From Chrysomallon squamiferum (Eukaryota > Mollusca > Gastropoda > Neomphalida > Peltospiridae), in the NCBI GenBank assembly GCA_012295275.1, contig CM022670.1, forward strand, positions 23,875,255-23,939,254: a stretch of 64,000 nt of DNA. The letters run 5' to 3'. A program made the position numbers and the translations under genes. Under the pieces are notes generated by a model. That model saw only the letters and a list, made by a program, of their open reading frames with translations. It searched no databases and had not been told where the DNA came from. Below are positions 1-13,000 of this stretch, in pieces; position 1 is the first letter of the stretch; each line of letters starts with the position of its first letter.

Positions 1-1203
1 TATATAATTTTTAAAAACTGATAATAAAAACTAACATTCTAGGACATTCTTTCTTTAATTTTACTCATATGTTTTAAAGAATAATAAACACATAATTATG
101 ACAACAAACACCTTATAATTGCAGTTTATGGTGTTTTTAATTTTTAACTTAATTTATTTTTTAATTTATTTTTACTTAACTAAAATTTACTCTAGAAATG
201 TGGCATAAAGGTAAATTTGACAGACTGATGTAAAGCAGCATATTACTATGTGTTTGTGTGTGTGTGTGTGTGTGTACAAATGTATTTATTGATAAATAAA
301 ACAGAAAAAACAACATGAAGTGCACATGTACATAATACTATTCCATTAACTGCCATTTAAAATAAAAAGAATATTTATATTGTTTCCAATTAATGTCAAA
401 GGATTTCTTTGGCTACTTTTCATTGTTTTTAATTACTCTTTTCTGTTCAACAAAATGATTACACCTTTGGTCAAAAATACATTAAAGTGTGTTTTGCTGC
501 AATATTTTTTTCATAGAATGTAATGTGACATCATCACATTACATTATTGTATTAATATAAATTAGGCAGATTCATGGAAGCTGATCAGGTGGCTGCAGTT
601 CAGGTGGTGCATACCAGTGACATGGATATTGTGCACATAATCCAAACCAGTGCCATTTTCACCATCATTTAAGACCCTTTCATTATAATTTTTTGTGAAC
701 ACACATTCACTTTTATTTATATAGATGTAAAGATGCCTTATGTTATGTATAAACATAGATGACTGATGTATTCACATTTCATTCCACTTAAACAAGAAAC
801 CAAAGAGTAAATATTTTGAAGCTCAGCTGCAATTTTGTTTGGAAATTCCATGTCTAAATCGGAACTCATTTACAAATCAGTGACTAAGGATAATATCAAA
901 GGTTAAAAAATTAAAATAAAAAGGTTTTTCACTACTCGTTTGTAACTTTTATTTGAACAAATTTTATCTCAATAATGAGCTGACTGATCACATGATGAAA
1001 ACACATTAACTATTTCCCATTCTGCCAAAACTACTGCAACTGATTTATCTAAGACAGTATAATGCAGCCTTTATGAAGGTACACATACAAGATTCCTTGC
1101 CACTTTTCCTCTGTAATATTATCATTACAAGTGAATGTCTGTTTGAGATGCAATCACTAATAATAACATGTATGTTTTTTCATTCATTCAGAAAGTTCAT
1201 TAC
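1..1203. other. AT-rich sequence 3' of the last recognised SMAP exon
   Basis: This stretch should contain the intron after SMAP exon 1204-1373 and possibly its last exon. A (TG)n tract lies at about 249-275. No segment reads like the usual SMAP C-terminus. Two phase-0 acceptors on the minus strand could give short endings (one before a 66-codon frame at 562-762, one before an almost immediate stop near 1040), but neither has family support. The true end is probably to the left of the window. Confidence 0.5.
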
Positions 1204-3133
1204 CTGTTGCATTCTAATCATCCCTGGCTGCTGTGGCATCATCCCCTGCATGCCTGGCTGAGTTGGCATTGCTGGCTGTGTTGTCATGGCCGGCTGTCCA
1301 ATCATAGGCTGTGGACCCATTGTTGTTCCAGGTACCATACCATATATGTTCTGTTGTGGCATATACATACCGCCTAAAACAGAAATATAACCATGCTCTA
1401 TTCAATATAATTATTTATTACAAATATTACAATAGTTTTTTTTTTTATATTTATTTAATGTTTGTAAGTTATGCTTTGATCTTAATGTCACAAATAAATA
1501 AAAAATAAAAATAAAAATCACTTATAAGATTATTGTAATTAAAAAACTGGAAAATTCTTAGCAATTTATTAATTTATAGTAATTTAAAAAATATCTATAA
1601 AGAAAATAAACGTGTGTGTATTCTTCTAATATTTGGTAGATTTAAATAATCAGGCAGAAAAATAAAAAATCTGTGAAAATGTCCCCTTTTTATGCATTTT
1701 AGAAAACTTTTCTACTGGAATAACAGTTTTCAAATACAAACACATATGTAACTGATATATATTTAGTAAAAATTATCAACTATGATAACACAATTAAAAA
1801 TATTTTACAATTCTAATATAATTTTAAATGGTTGATAAGTTATCTGCAGTTCAAATAACCTCAGAAATATTTTACATGCATGTAAAACAGAACAAAGTAG
1901 AAATCATAAAGAGACCACATAGCAAATGTTTTTAAAACAAATCACCATTCAAACAAAGTAGGTAAGATTTGCAGAACTCAAACAGGAAGATGGTCAAGAG
2001 AAACTGTTCTTTTGAAACATAATCAAGAAATTTCTTGTATTATCATGTGGAATTTGACTGTACTTGATACTTCAAATTACTGTAAAATACACATTGAAAA
2101 TAATAAAAAAATATATATATATATAAAATAAATAATAAATAATAATATTAAAAAAAATATACTAAAAAAAAAAAAATAAATAAAATATCCATTTTATGAT
2201 TTTTCAAAAAGAATTCTAAGTATGCATACATTCAAATTCCATATGATAACACAAGAAAATTATTTCAATAAATCTGCAACATGTTCCCAAAGTATTTCAT
2301 GCATCAGAGAAAAGGCAGCCAACGACCTCTATTTGGGTACCTGGATCCATAAAACAAAAACTAAGGGGACCTATACCAAATGGACCATCAGGCTGGCACT
2401 GCTGCCAAGACTGCTGCTGCTGCTGCTGTAACATATGTTGCTGCACTGGTGTCTGGCATGCATATGTGGATGTTGGGAGAAGCAAGTTCTCTGAATAACT
2501 TGTATCGCTGTTTGTGGCTTAAAGAATATATACCATTTTCAAATTTAGATTCACAAAGAAATGGCCAATAACAAATTAAGTTTAAACACATTACAAAGTA
2601 ATAATTTCTATAATCTGATTTGTTTATTTATGATTTTGTAATACTAACCCTAAAAACTGTATTACCTTAAAAAGATGAAGTAGTAATTGACTTTCTTACA
2701 AAAACAAACAAGTTAAATAGAAAGCAATATTAAGCATACAGGATGTTGATTTCAGATCAGTAAATGTTTAGTATCTATTAAGCAACAGTCACTGTTTAAC
2801 TGTAGTGTAAATGTAAGCATGTTACTATACACTTCAAGATTTGTTAAATAAAAGACATTGCTTTCTCTTATAATAAGATATATGAAAAGATAAGTATCTG
2901 GCTTAAGAATTCTACAGTTAGGTTATTCTGGTCAGATAGTTTGAAACAAAGCACTGCAGAAGAACACAATTTATTTATGTATAAGAAATTAAATTGACAG
3001 TAAATGTTATTTATATATACTTTATAGAACATTAAATTCACAACACATTCAGAAAAACTTTCTTTCATGTGAAGTAAAGATTATTAATGTTTAATAACAG
3101 TTTCAGGACAAAAGAAATCACAACCAATTTAAT

Positions 3134-3167
<34 letters not shown>

Positions 3168-3527
3168 CCTAGTGTCACAAAATAACATAGTGTATTTTAT
3201 AATGAGATTTAAAATAATAATAAAGAAACTGACTTTTATGTTATTTCATCGTTCCATAATTGAAATAGCTGTTTTTTCTGGGAGTGTATTTTTAACACCA
3301 CAAGAATTTGCAAACATAAAAAAAATACATGAATTATACAATACTAATCTGTCATTATAAAGAACTTTCAGGTACACTACAACAGTACATGTAATGTTTG
3401 GTTGATAAACAATATTTTCAATAACAAATTATTCCACTAAATAAATATACTGTGATAATTAAATAAAACAAACAAACAAACAAACAAACAAATAAATAAA
3501 TAAACAATAAGTAAAACAATTAAATTA

Positions 3528-3573
<46 letters not shown>

Positions 3574-6500
3574 GAGAGAATGAAATATTAGCATGTTAAC
3601 AACAAAAAGAAATTCAATTTTTTATCTCTCTGAACTAAAATAAGTTTTGATCTGTGGCCATCACAATTTATTTTATAATAAACACTAAAGAAAAAGAAAC
3701 AAAATTAAGCTAACCTGGAACACCAAACATTTGTTGTTGAGATGTAGTATTTCCATATAGAGCTAGGATAGAATCTTTTGTGTTCTTTTCAGATCCTTTG
3801 CCATCAGATGAACCATTGTCTAATAAACCAGCTCCATGTTCACCAGACTGAAATTTGAATGAGTCTACTATAAAACCTGATATTTTAATTTATATTTAAA
3901 TTTTATCACTATTGTATGTTATGGAATATGACATGAATAGAACTTAATATGTTGTGGTACATTAAATCAATACAAAATGTAGGGACAACAATAAAAATTT
4001 CAAATTTGGATCTTGACAAACTTGTTATTACTGGAAACAGCATGGAATGACTTTTCCAGTGATGTCAGAACCAGCCTCCTAACGTTTATTTTAACCAATT
4101 TATGACATGTTAACAGTTCCCAATTATAGCAATTAATTTCTGTTGTTTTTAAAAGTAACTTGAAAAGTGAGAACCAAAAGATTGTTTTAATTAGTAATAT
4201 CTTTATTTTTTAGCCATAGCTGAGACTATACTAAATATAATAAGCAACAGAGCAGAATAAGAAATGAAGCAAAACAGCCTTTAAATATCTAAAATTGTTC
4301 ATAATATAAAAACAATTAACAACACATTAATCTGTCTGTTATGCAGTTAAATGGTAGCTTTCAAATATTTCACAGCACTCTTTTGTTGTTATACTTTTGT
4401 TTGTTTTAAATTAGCCAGCATTAATTAGAAAAAGAGAAAGAAAAAGAAATCAAAAAAAAAGAAAGAAAACAACTTAGAAAATGTAAAATACATTTACACC
4501 ATTTTTGTATATCACCAAAGGTGCACTTTAATAATGCATATATTGGTATATTTAATTTATAAGCTTTATCTAAAAAGCATCTTGTCAAGACATAGTCATA
4601 GGAAGCAAAATGTGTAAGCAGATATTTGTTAAAAGATTAGCATATATTTTGGTTCAGACAAGCATGTTTATTAAATATATAGTTCTTATAACATGAGTAT
4701 TTCTTTATATCTAACGAGATACAGCTGCCATAATAAGTAAATGCTAAATGAATAATACATTAAATAAATTACAAATTGTTAATCTGCCTTTGTTCTCACA
4801 ATCAGGTAAACTAACAGATCCAGCAAAATCTTATATTAATTTAATACAATAAAATGTTGAAATATTTTGTAAATGGTAAATAATATCATTTTATATAGTT
4901 ATAAGTGGATGGCTATAACAAAATTCCTGATGTATTTTCAACACTAACTGTGAAAGCCTGTTGCTAGAGTTACAAGAACGTGTGAATAACATGTTGCATA
5001 TACATTTTTTTTTTTTTTTTTTTTTTAGTATTATACTACAAAATAATCAAGAAAAACCTGAACTGGTTGTGGTTTGTTTGAACTGCTTCCAACATTCTGG
5101 ACTGAACTGGAATCACTGCTGCCAAATATATCGGCTAGAAGATCTCCATTAGGCTGTACATTTGAAGATGATGCATCTAAAATAGGTGAAATTCATACAG
5201 TTCAAATTATTATTTCATTTTATGTTCAAAACAAAAAATAATAAATAAGTAAATAAATAAATAAATAGATAAATAAATAAATAATGCACAAAAGAACCCT
5301 ACAATAATGAAAATTAAAATAAGTGTTTTTTAATGTATGTTTTTTTTTGTTATGATTTAAAACTGAATTAATAACAAGACAGGATAATGTGAATTAATTT
5401 ATTGTGTATCTGTGTACGTGTATGTGTGTGTCTACATGTGTGTGTGTGTTTGTGTGTGCATGTATAAAACTTTTTATTAAATACATTTTTAAACATTTTT
5501 TTCTTCAAAGATTTGAAAAACTAAAGGAAAGGATAATAATTTTTTAAAAATGAGATTAAAACTTTTAAAAATAGAAATTACATCATTGACTTTGAGATGC
5601 TTTCTGCATCTGTATTCTATATTTGAAGATATTTTTTATTTAAATGTAAAAAGAAATTCACACTACATCAGACAATTATGTACAGTTATGTTTTGTTTCA
5701 TTTTTAAGGTAAGATGTTATTAAACTATGTATTTGTGTCTGAAATAATTTTTGTTTCTAACAATATTGAAAGGAAATACTATCTGTTGGATGGTAATGAA
5801 ATATAAGCAATAAATGTATTCTGGAAACATGTGGTCAAGTTAACAAATGAAAATAACTAAATGAAATAACCCTAAGTGTTATAGTTTAATTATCCCATTC
5901 TTGAACCAAAGAAACAAACCAACACCATGCTGTTAAAATCAAAGAAAAAAAGAAATTGCCACTTCATAAAAATAACGAGTTTTGTTCTGGATGTGGGACA
6001 TAAGCCCCACCAAGACAAAATTCCCCCCCAGTCTAAAAATTGCACAGGTGGATAAAAGCCCTACAGTGGATTTGCAAGTTAGGACAAAAGCATGCCACAA
6101 ATGAAGAATCGAGGTAGGACAAAAGCCCCCAATGAAAAAACTAAAAGCAGACAAAGTCCATTCCTTAGGGAAAAAAAATGTATTTTAGCAAACAATCAAT
6201 TTATTAAAGTATACATACTACATATAAAAATTAGCAAAATAATGACATCAATTTAATGAGTTTATTGTATCAATATAATTAATTAATACAAAATGATTAT
6301 GATACAATTACATTTAAAACGAAGGATACAGTTTGAAGAGAGAATTTATATCAAAGTATACATAGTCACATGGCACAAAATGAGATAATATACCTTAGTA
6401 TATTTAGGAAATTTTGCCTTTTTCAAAACTGAATGTAATTTCCAAAAATGATATCAAAATCATTTCATATTTTCTAATGTATGTTGTGTCACTCACATAC

Positions 6501-7878
6501 TAATTATGTAGATTTGTTTTAAACTGTCACAGAGTACAGATAGTTATGTAACTTATTAAAGCTGATCAAATCCAATTTATTTGAGGAAATAACTAATTAA
6601 ATAAATTCCATGATTTTGATAATTAGGGAAAATATTAAACAATGGTAGAATTTTCTTCTTTTTTTTTTTTTTTTTTTAATTTTGAGAGCCTTTGTGCTAT
6701 CGTGTTTTCATATATGAGGGCTTTTGTCTTAATTTTTTTATTCACTGGAGGGGAGGCTTTTGTCCTATCTTGTTTTTTCTTTGTAGGGGGCGGCTTGTCC
6801 TCCCTTACACTTCTGCAGGAGGCCATTGTCTGCCTGTGCTTTTGTGTTGTAGGGCTTATGACTAAATCCCTTTTGTTCTATCAACAAGTGTTGATAATAG
6901 TAACTGTTACTTTTAACAAGTGACATTTCTCCTTCTGAAACATTGAAACAAAAAATTCAGCTAATCACTTCAAACCATTCATTATGAATATCTTTTAAAA
7001 CTACAACATTTATTATGAACATTTATTAAAAAGATTATTTGAAAATTAATAATTATTAAAAAAAAAATAAGAAACTCTTTTTAGCATTTTTTTTTTTTAA
7101 TTATATTTTATTACTCAAACAACAAATGTTAAATTAACTAGTTTAAAGTGAAAAAACATTTTGAATAATTATTTTCAAAGTGAAAAACAAAAACAAAAAA
7201 ATTGATATGAAATGTTTAATATCACTTACTAACAGCAACAAATCCGAAATCTAATTAAGATAAAACAATTTCAACTACAGTTAAAAAAATTTAAATAAAA
7301 AAACAAAAATACAACAACAACAACAATGCAGTTTGAAAGAAAAATACATAAAGCAAAACTGTAGCACATTTATAATATCATTATCAACTACTTATGAATA
7401 TAATAACCACTACAAGTATTATTATGTATGACTTTTATTTTATTATTACAAAAAGCTAATTTAAATTTTTATTAAATGGAAAAAATACAAAATACATCAA
7501 TTCTTTTTCTCATGCTACAGAAAACCCTTGAGGTGGATCTACTTTTCAATTATAAGCAATACCTGTGAATATGTCAGGTTTAAACAATAAGCAGTATTAA
7601 TTAATTAAGCCTTTAAATACTAACACTTCTGACACCCAGTTCAGACAATGAGACTGGAACACCAACATAATGGGCCATTGATAAAAAAAAAACCAGATGG
7701 TTTTAACAGATAATAGGAAAAACTGTCACAGAGTACAGACAGTTATGTAATTTAATTAATCTTTTATTCTGTAACTGTCTAAGGATTACTCCCAGTGTAA
7801 CTATATTTGGTTTACACAGAACCTAAAACAACTGAAAATCAAGATAAATTCTGGTACTAACTTGTTCTCAAGTCAGTG

Positions 7879-7915
<37 letters not shown>

Positions 7916-10036
7916 ATTTCAGAAATTGCAAAAGGTTTATAAAAACAAAATATTATTTGTTCAACTACCTATAAGTGAATATACATTTGATTCAAACAAT
8001 AGCTAACCCATCTATTGTTCTACAGATTACTGGCTTTTATTGTTTTATGAATACAGATGGTTAAGTAGGGTAACACCACTGTGTGACACTTTCCAGAAAG
8101 ATAAAGGGAACTAAAGTAGTACTTTGTACAAAGATCTCTTTCTTTCCATGTGGGTCTGTTCTGCAGTCATCTTTTGTGTCTTCCACTATCAAATAACACT
8201 ATCTAATATCTCTCAATAGCATGTCAATATTATGATAATATTTTATTTAATCAGTAACAGACTAATATTACTTATGTAACAGTACTGTAAGTTTTACTTG
8301 AACAGTAGTAAAAAAAAAGAATAAGAGGTTGTATGGACCCTCCCCAGCCTCAAAAAAAGAATCAGTAATAATAAAATAAAAGAAAAAAAGCCTGACTAAA
8401 TACCCCTAACCCTTCTTTCCTTCTGTTATGAAATCACTGTAATTGGAACCCTTCCTTACCTACAGCGTAATTTCCACCCCCATTTACATATGTTAGTAAT
8501 AATGACTTTCAATTAATCACCGAAAACCTCTATTTACTGATGAGTTAACAGAAATTAGCCTTCAACAACACAAAGTGATGCAGTGGTAAAGCTATTGTTT
8601 CACTTAGGAAATGCAGAAAGCAGACACATGAAAAGTAAGTTGGTGATGAAAAATATTGATACAAAATACAAAGTATTAATGGAGGTGGAAGCAGGTTTTA
8701 AAAAAAAAAAAAAAAAAAAAAAATTGCTGAAGAAAACAGTTGATTCAAGAAGCTTATTTAAAGTTTGGTCTTAATCATGAAATCATGAGAACAATAACAT
8801 TTAAAAATATAGAGAACACAATTTTGACATGTAACCATTTTAACAAAATTGGGCAAGAGTGTGTTTTGTGCAATATATATTATTATATGGATGTTTTTGA
8901 TTTGATCTAAAATCCAATTTGAATAATGAATATATTTCCGAAATGCTATCAGAGATTTACATCAGGAAAAAAGGTAATTTTGTAGAAGTAAATATTCAAT
9001 TTCAAATTTTAGGTAATATTCATTCCATTTTTTAAATGTTTTATGTCTTTGAGATTAAAAAGCAATTTAATTTTTATTTATTATATAAATATGGACAAAT
9101 TCTGGTATGAATAATTATAAATATAACTTACCTAGACCAATCAGGTCAGCTACAGCTGATGTTTTGTTTGGAGTAACTTTGGGAGGGTTTGGCTTTATTT
9201 GGTTATCCTCTGAAGGCTTTTTCTCTGCTGGCGGAGGCTTTGTCTTGATACTGGCAGATGACTGAAATTTAGAAACATTATATGCATAAATTCATTTATC
9301 TGCAGCTGTTATTATAAAGTAAGGATTTAAAGTATTTTTAAAATATATTTTTAATAACTAAATATCATAAATATAACATGTTGTCTTATTGTTATTAATA
9401 TTAATTATTTATTATTATTTTAAACTCATTAAATGTAACGACCATAATAACTTATCCATTTAACAATACAAGATATGTGACTTAAAAATTCGGAAACATT
9501 ATGGTTAGGCATAACTGGTCATAGACCATTACTTCAACTGGGCTTCTACTAATCAAATCAATGCTCAAGAACTGCTGTTCTGTTTATAGGAAAGTGCATA
9601 TAAAAATATCTTTCTGTTTATCTTATAACAATTCATGGAGCAGATATGCATGGTGAGAGACAGAGTTTGAATCTCTAGAAGTGGCTGTTGTTGTAATCTG
9701 TGTAAACCACTGCAACAAATCTTGAGCACAGGTAATAAATTTAACTGTAGTAAAACTGTAATATATATTTACTGAATTAAGCTGCACTGTGCTTGTAGAT
9801 TTGGGCTTATTCTTCTTTTTGTCTTTTTCATCCTCTAACCACTGAAATAAAAGAAAATACTGCTGTAAACAATATACTAGATTGCTGGAGAAAGATTTTA
9901 ATAATATGGTGAGAGATAAATGATTTCCTGAAATATGGTTTTAAAAAAGGCTCAAAATAAATGCATGTAGTAGAAAATCTTTTCATAATCATAGTGAATA
10001 AATGAAAATTAAAACAACACATTTTATCAGTTTATA

Positions 10037-10093
<57 letters not shown>

Positions 10094-13000
10094 GATTCTA
10101 ATGTTAATTAAAGGAAGATATTTGCAGTTTGTTAAGTGCTGCATTAATAATGTTATATAATGCTGGAAAGCCACAGTTCTCTGAGAAACATTTTCATGTG
10201 AAATAAGGCATGAAACTGCAATCCTAATCAAATTGTTTAGCAGTGTTAATTAGGTGACAGTAACACTACAGGTTTAATTTTGCATAGTTAGTTCATTAGT
10301 TTTTCTTTTTAAAAAATTATTTTTTATAAGCTAAGTAAAAACAAATATATAGTATATACATAATAAAATATTTTCTACCTTAATGTATTCTACTGTTTAT
10401 GAAATAGTTATTCATATAGATTAATATAATAAAATTTGTATCTGACCATGACCAAAATAAACATTTTAAAATATATAAATCAACCAAACGAGAACAGATC
10501 ATTCTATCTACTTAAAATCACATGCATAAATCTATTTGAAAAAAAAAAAAAAAAAAAACAATAAATGTCTTCATCATTTTTTCATATTTAGATAATAATA
10601 TGAAAAAAATGACACCAGCTATATATATATTGTAAATTATATTGTCTTTTTTCAGCAGAATGAAATTATAATAAAACAGAGGGAAAATATGGCAAGTGAA
10701 AAGTATCTAAATTGCAGATATTCAAGCACATTGAACTTTGCTTCACTTTATATAAAATTTATAAGGTTAACACAAATTAATAAAATAATAAGATTACAAT
10801 TTTCAAACTAAAATTTAAAAGCTAAGGAAGGAGTAAGGAAAGATAAATCATGCAAACATTATTTTTACACCAGTAAAGTGATTGAAATGAAATGTTTGGA
10901 TTGAATCTAGGAAAATATCTGCTCATGCAGATGGTTAGACAAAATCTACAATATTTATTTTTCTAAAATATATATGGAAACATGCTTGTACATCATGAGA
11001 TTGCAATGAAAGTATTTTGACATTAGTTTACTCAAATGTAATCACATAGAATCTACTACATTTCATTCCCCAACTAACTGAAACAGAGGTTCTGTTTAAT
11101 CTGTTTTAAATGCAACTTTACAGTGAAAGTGAAAGAATTTGTCAAGGAATTTTGTTGAGAATTTCACAAGAAGAACAAAACTTTAGAACTATAGATAAAT
11201 ATATTTAAGGCTTAATTTGCAGTTTTAAAGAAATGGAAATGAATGGAAGAAAAATAAAAATTTGTTAAGATTAAAAGTTTGGTAAAGGGGTAACTAGTAT
11301 TTAAATGTTTTAAACACTAAAATTTTTAAAAGGGTTAGAAAACTAATAAATAGTTACAGACATTAATGAACATTACAATAACTAAATTTTGTCTATAAGT
11401 ATAAATTATTAAAATGTTATTACTTCTACTAGTAGTAAAGATGTTTTTATACACTATTAAAATTTATTAAGTAAATTCACACATTACAATCAGTGATTAA
11501 AAAAGGATTACTGCAGGATAAAAAATGAACTGTTAAAGGAATGCCTTCACCATACACCCAAGCCTGCCATTAACTGTTAAGCTTGAACCTCACCTCATTT
11601 GGTATCTGAAGATCAGTACAATAAACATTTAAGACATCATGTATTTCACAATTTGCGACTTAAAGAGACATGAAGCTTCTTTTTAATGTGATGATATTTT
11701 TATTAAATGTAGTGATAACATATATTATGCCATAATAATACAAATGCCAGCAAATATACTATGAAACATTCAAGTTAAATCAACAGGCACATGTTACCGA
11801 TTCAGAAATATCTATATCAATTTCAGTCCAAACAATCTAATTTGAAAATGGAAATGTTTGAAATAAGTATCCATTTACTGACGATAATGAGTAATCTCTG
11901 CAGTAGTATGCAAAAGCCTAATAAATGTTATTTAAATGCCAGATTTACATTTACTTTCAAAATAAAACAGTAATTAATTTTTTTTTTTTTTTTAAATTTA
12001 ACACAATAAATCATTAATTATTATTTTAATAAACTGAAATGTTGTCTCTTACAATAAGTGAACGAGAAGTGAATTTAATACAGAGGCAAATCATTTAAAA
12101 ACTTAGTCATGATTAAGGTTTTTTTTTACATGCAAAACTTCAGTTTGCTATTTTAAATGAAAATAATAAAATACATGTGTAACAAAATCATGATTTTTTA
12201 TTTCTGTTAATAAACATTGCTTATATTATTTCATTTAATAACAGAATTTTTTTTTAAATTATAAAACTTACCTTATCAAAAGCTATGAAATTTTTGAATA
12301 ACGTTAAATTTTCTCAGTTTATCTTTTCATTTAAAAACAATTTAAAAAAGAAGCCTTTTATGTTACCTCTTTTGGTACAACAGGTTTAGGTGGAATCCAT
12401 TCTCTAGCTAAATACTTCTTTTGTTCATACTTGGTCCGAATGAAATTTTCAAGAGCACTGAAGTAAAGTTAAGGAAATGAAAACTTGTTTTAACAATTGG
12501 CATTTCCAAATAAAAAACACCACAATCAGTGTTAACATGCTGAAAGAAACAAGAAACAGAACACAAATTCAATTATGGACTGACTTCTTTCTAATTCTCT
12601 TCAGTTGCTTTATACTCGAATGTTAATAAAAGTAACATCAGTTGGACAGCAAATATAAAGAGTTTCAGTGTATGCATTACTGGAATACAAGTCAGAGTAA
12701 TGCAAATTGAAACTTTCGACTGTAAATTTTTTGCTTAGCTATTTAAGACATGGGACACCCTAATTTATGGGCACTTTTTAAATACAAAATTCAACTTATA
12801 TATTTTTATATATTCACCAAGGATACGAATCGGTCTGTGGACGTCTGAAGTTGTTGGGAAGTTCAGCCTCATAGGCTGCCCTTGCCCGACTGTTTCCAAC
12901 TTCCTGCATCATCTAAAACAAAATATTTTACATATAATTAAATTGTTGCATAGATTTAACAAAACAACAAAGAAAGCAGTATATATATATATTTGGATAT

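Noticed and set aside
562-774. Minus-strand open frame of 64-66 codons in phase with the last recognised SMAP exon, preceded by CATCAG
   Set aside because: It could formally be a terminal exon, but its translation (rich in His and Ile) has no resemblance to the SMAP C-terminus, and the acceptor has a poor pyrimidine tract.
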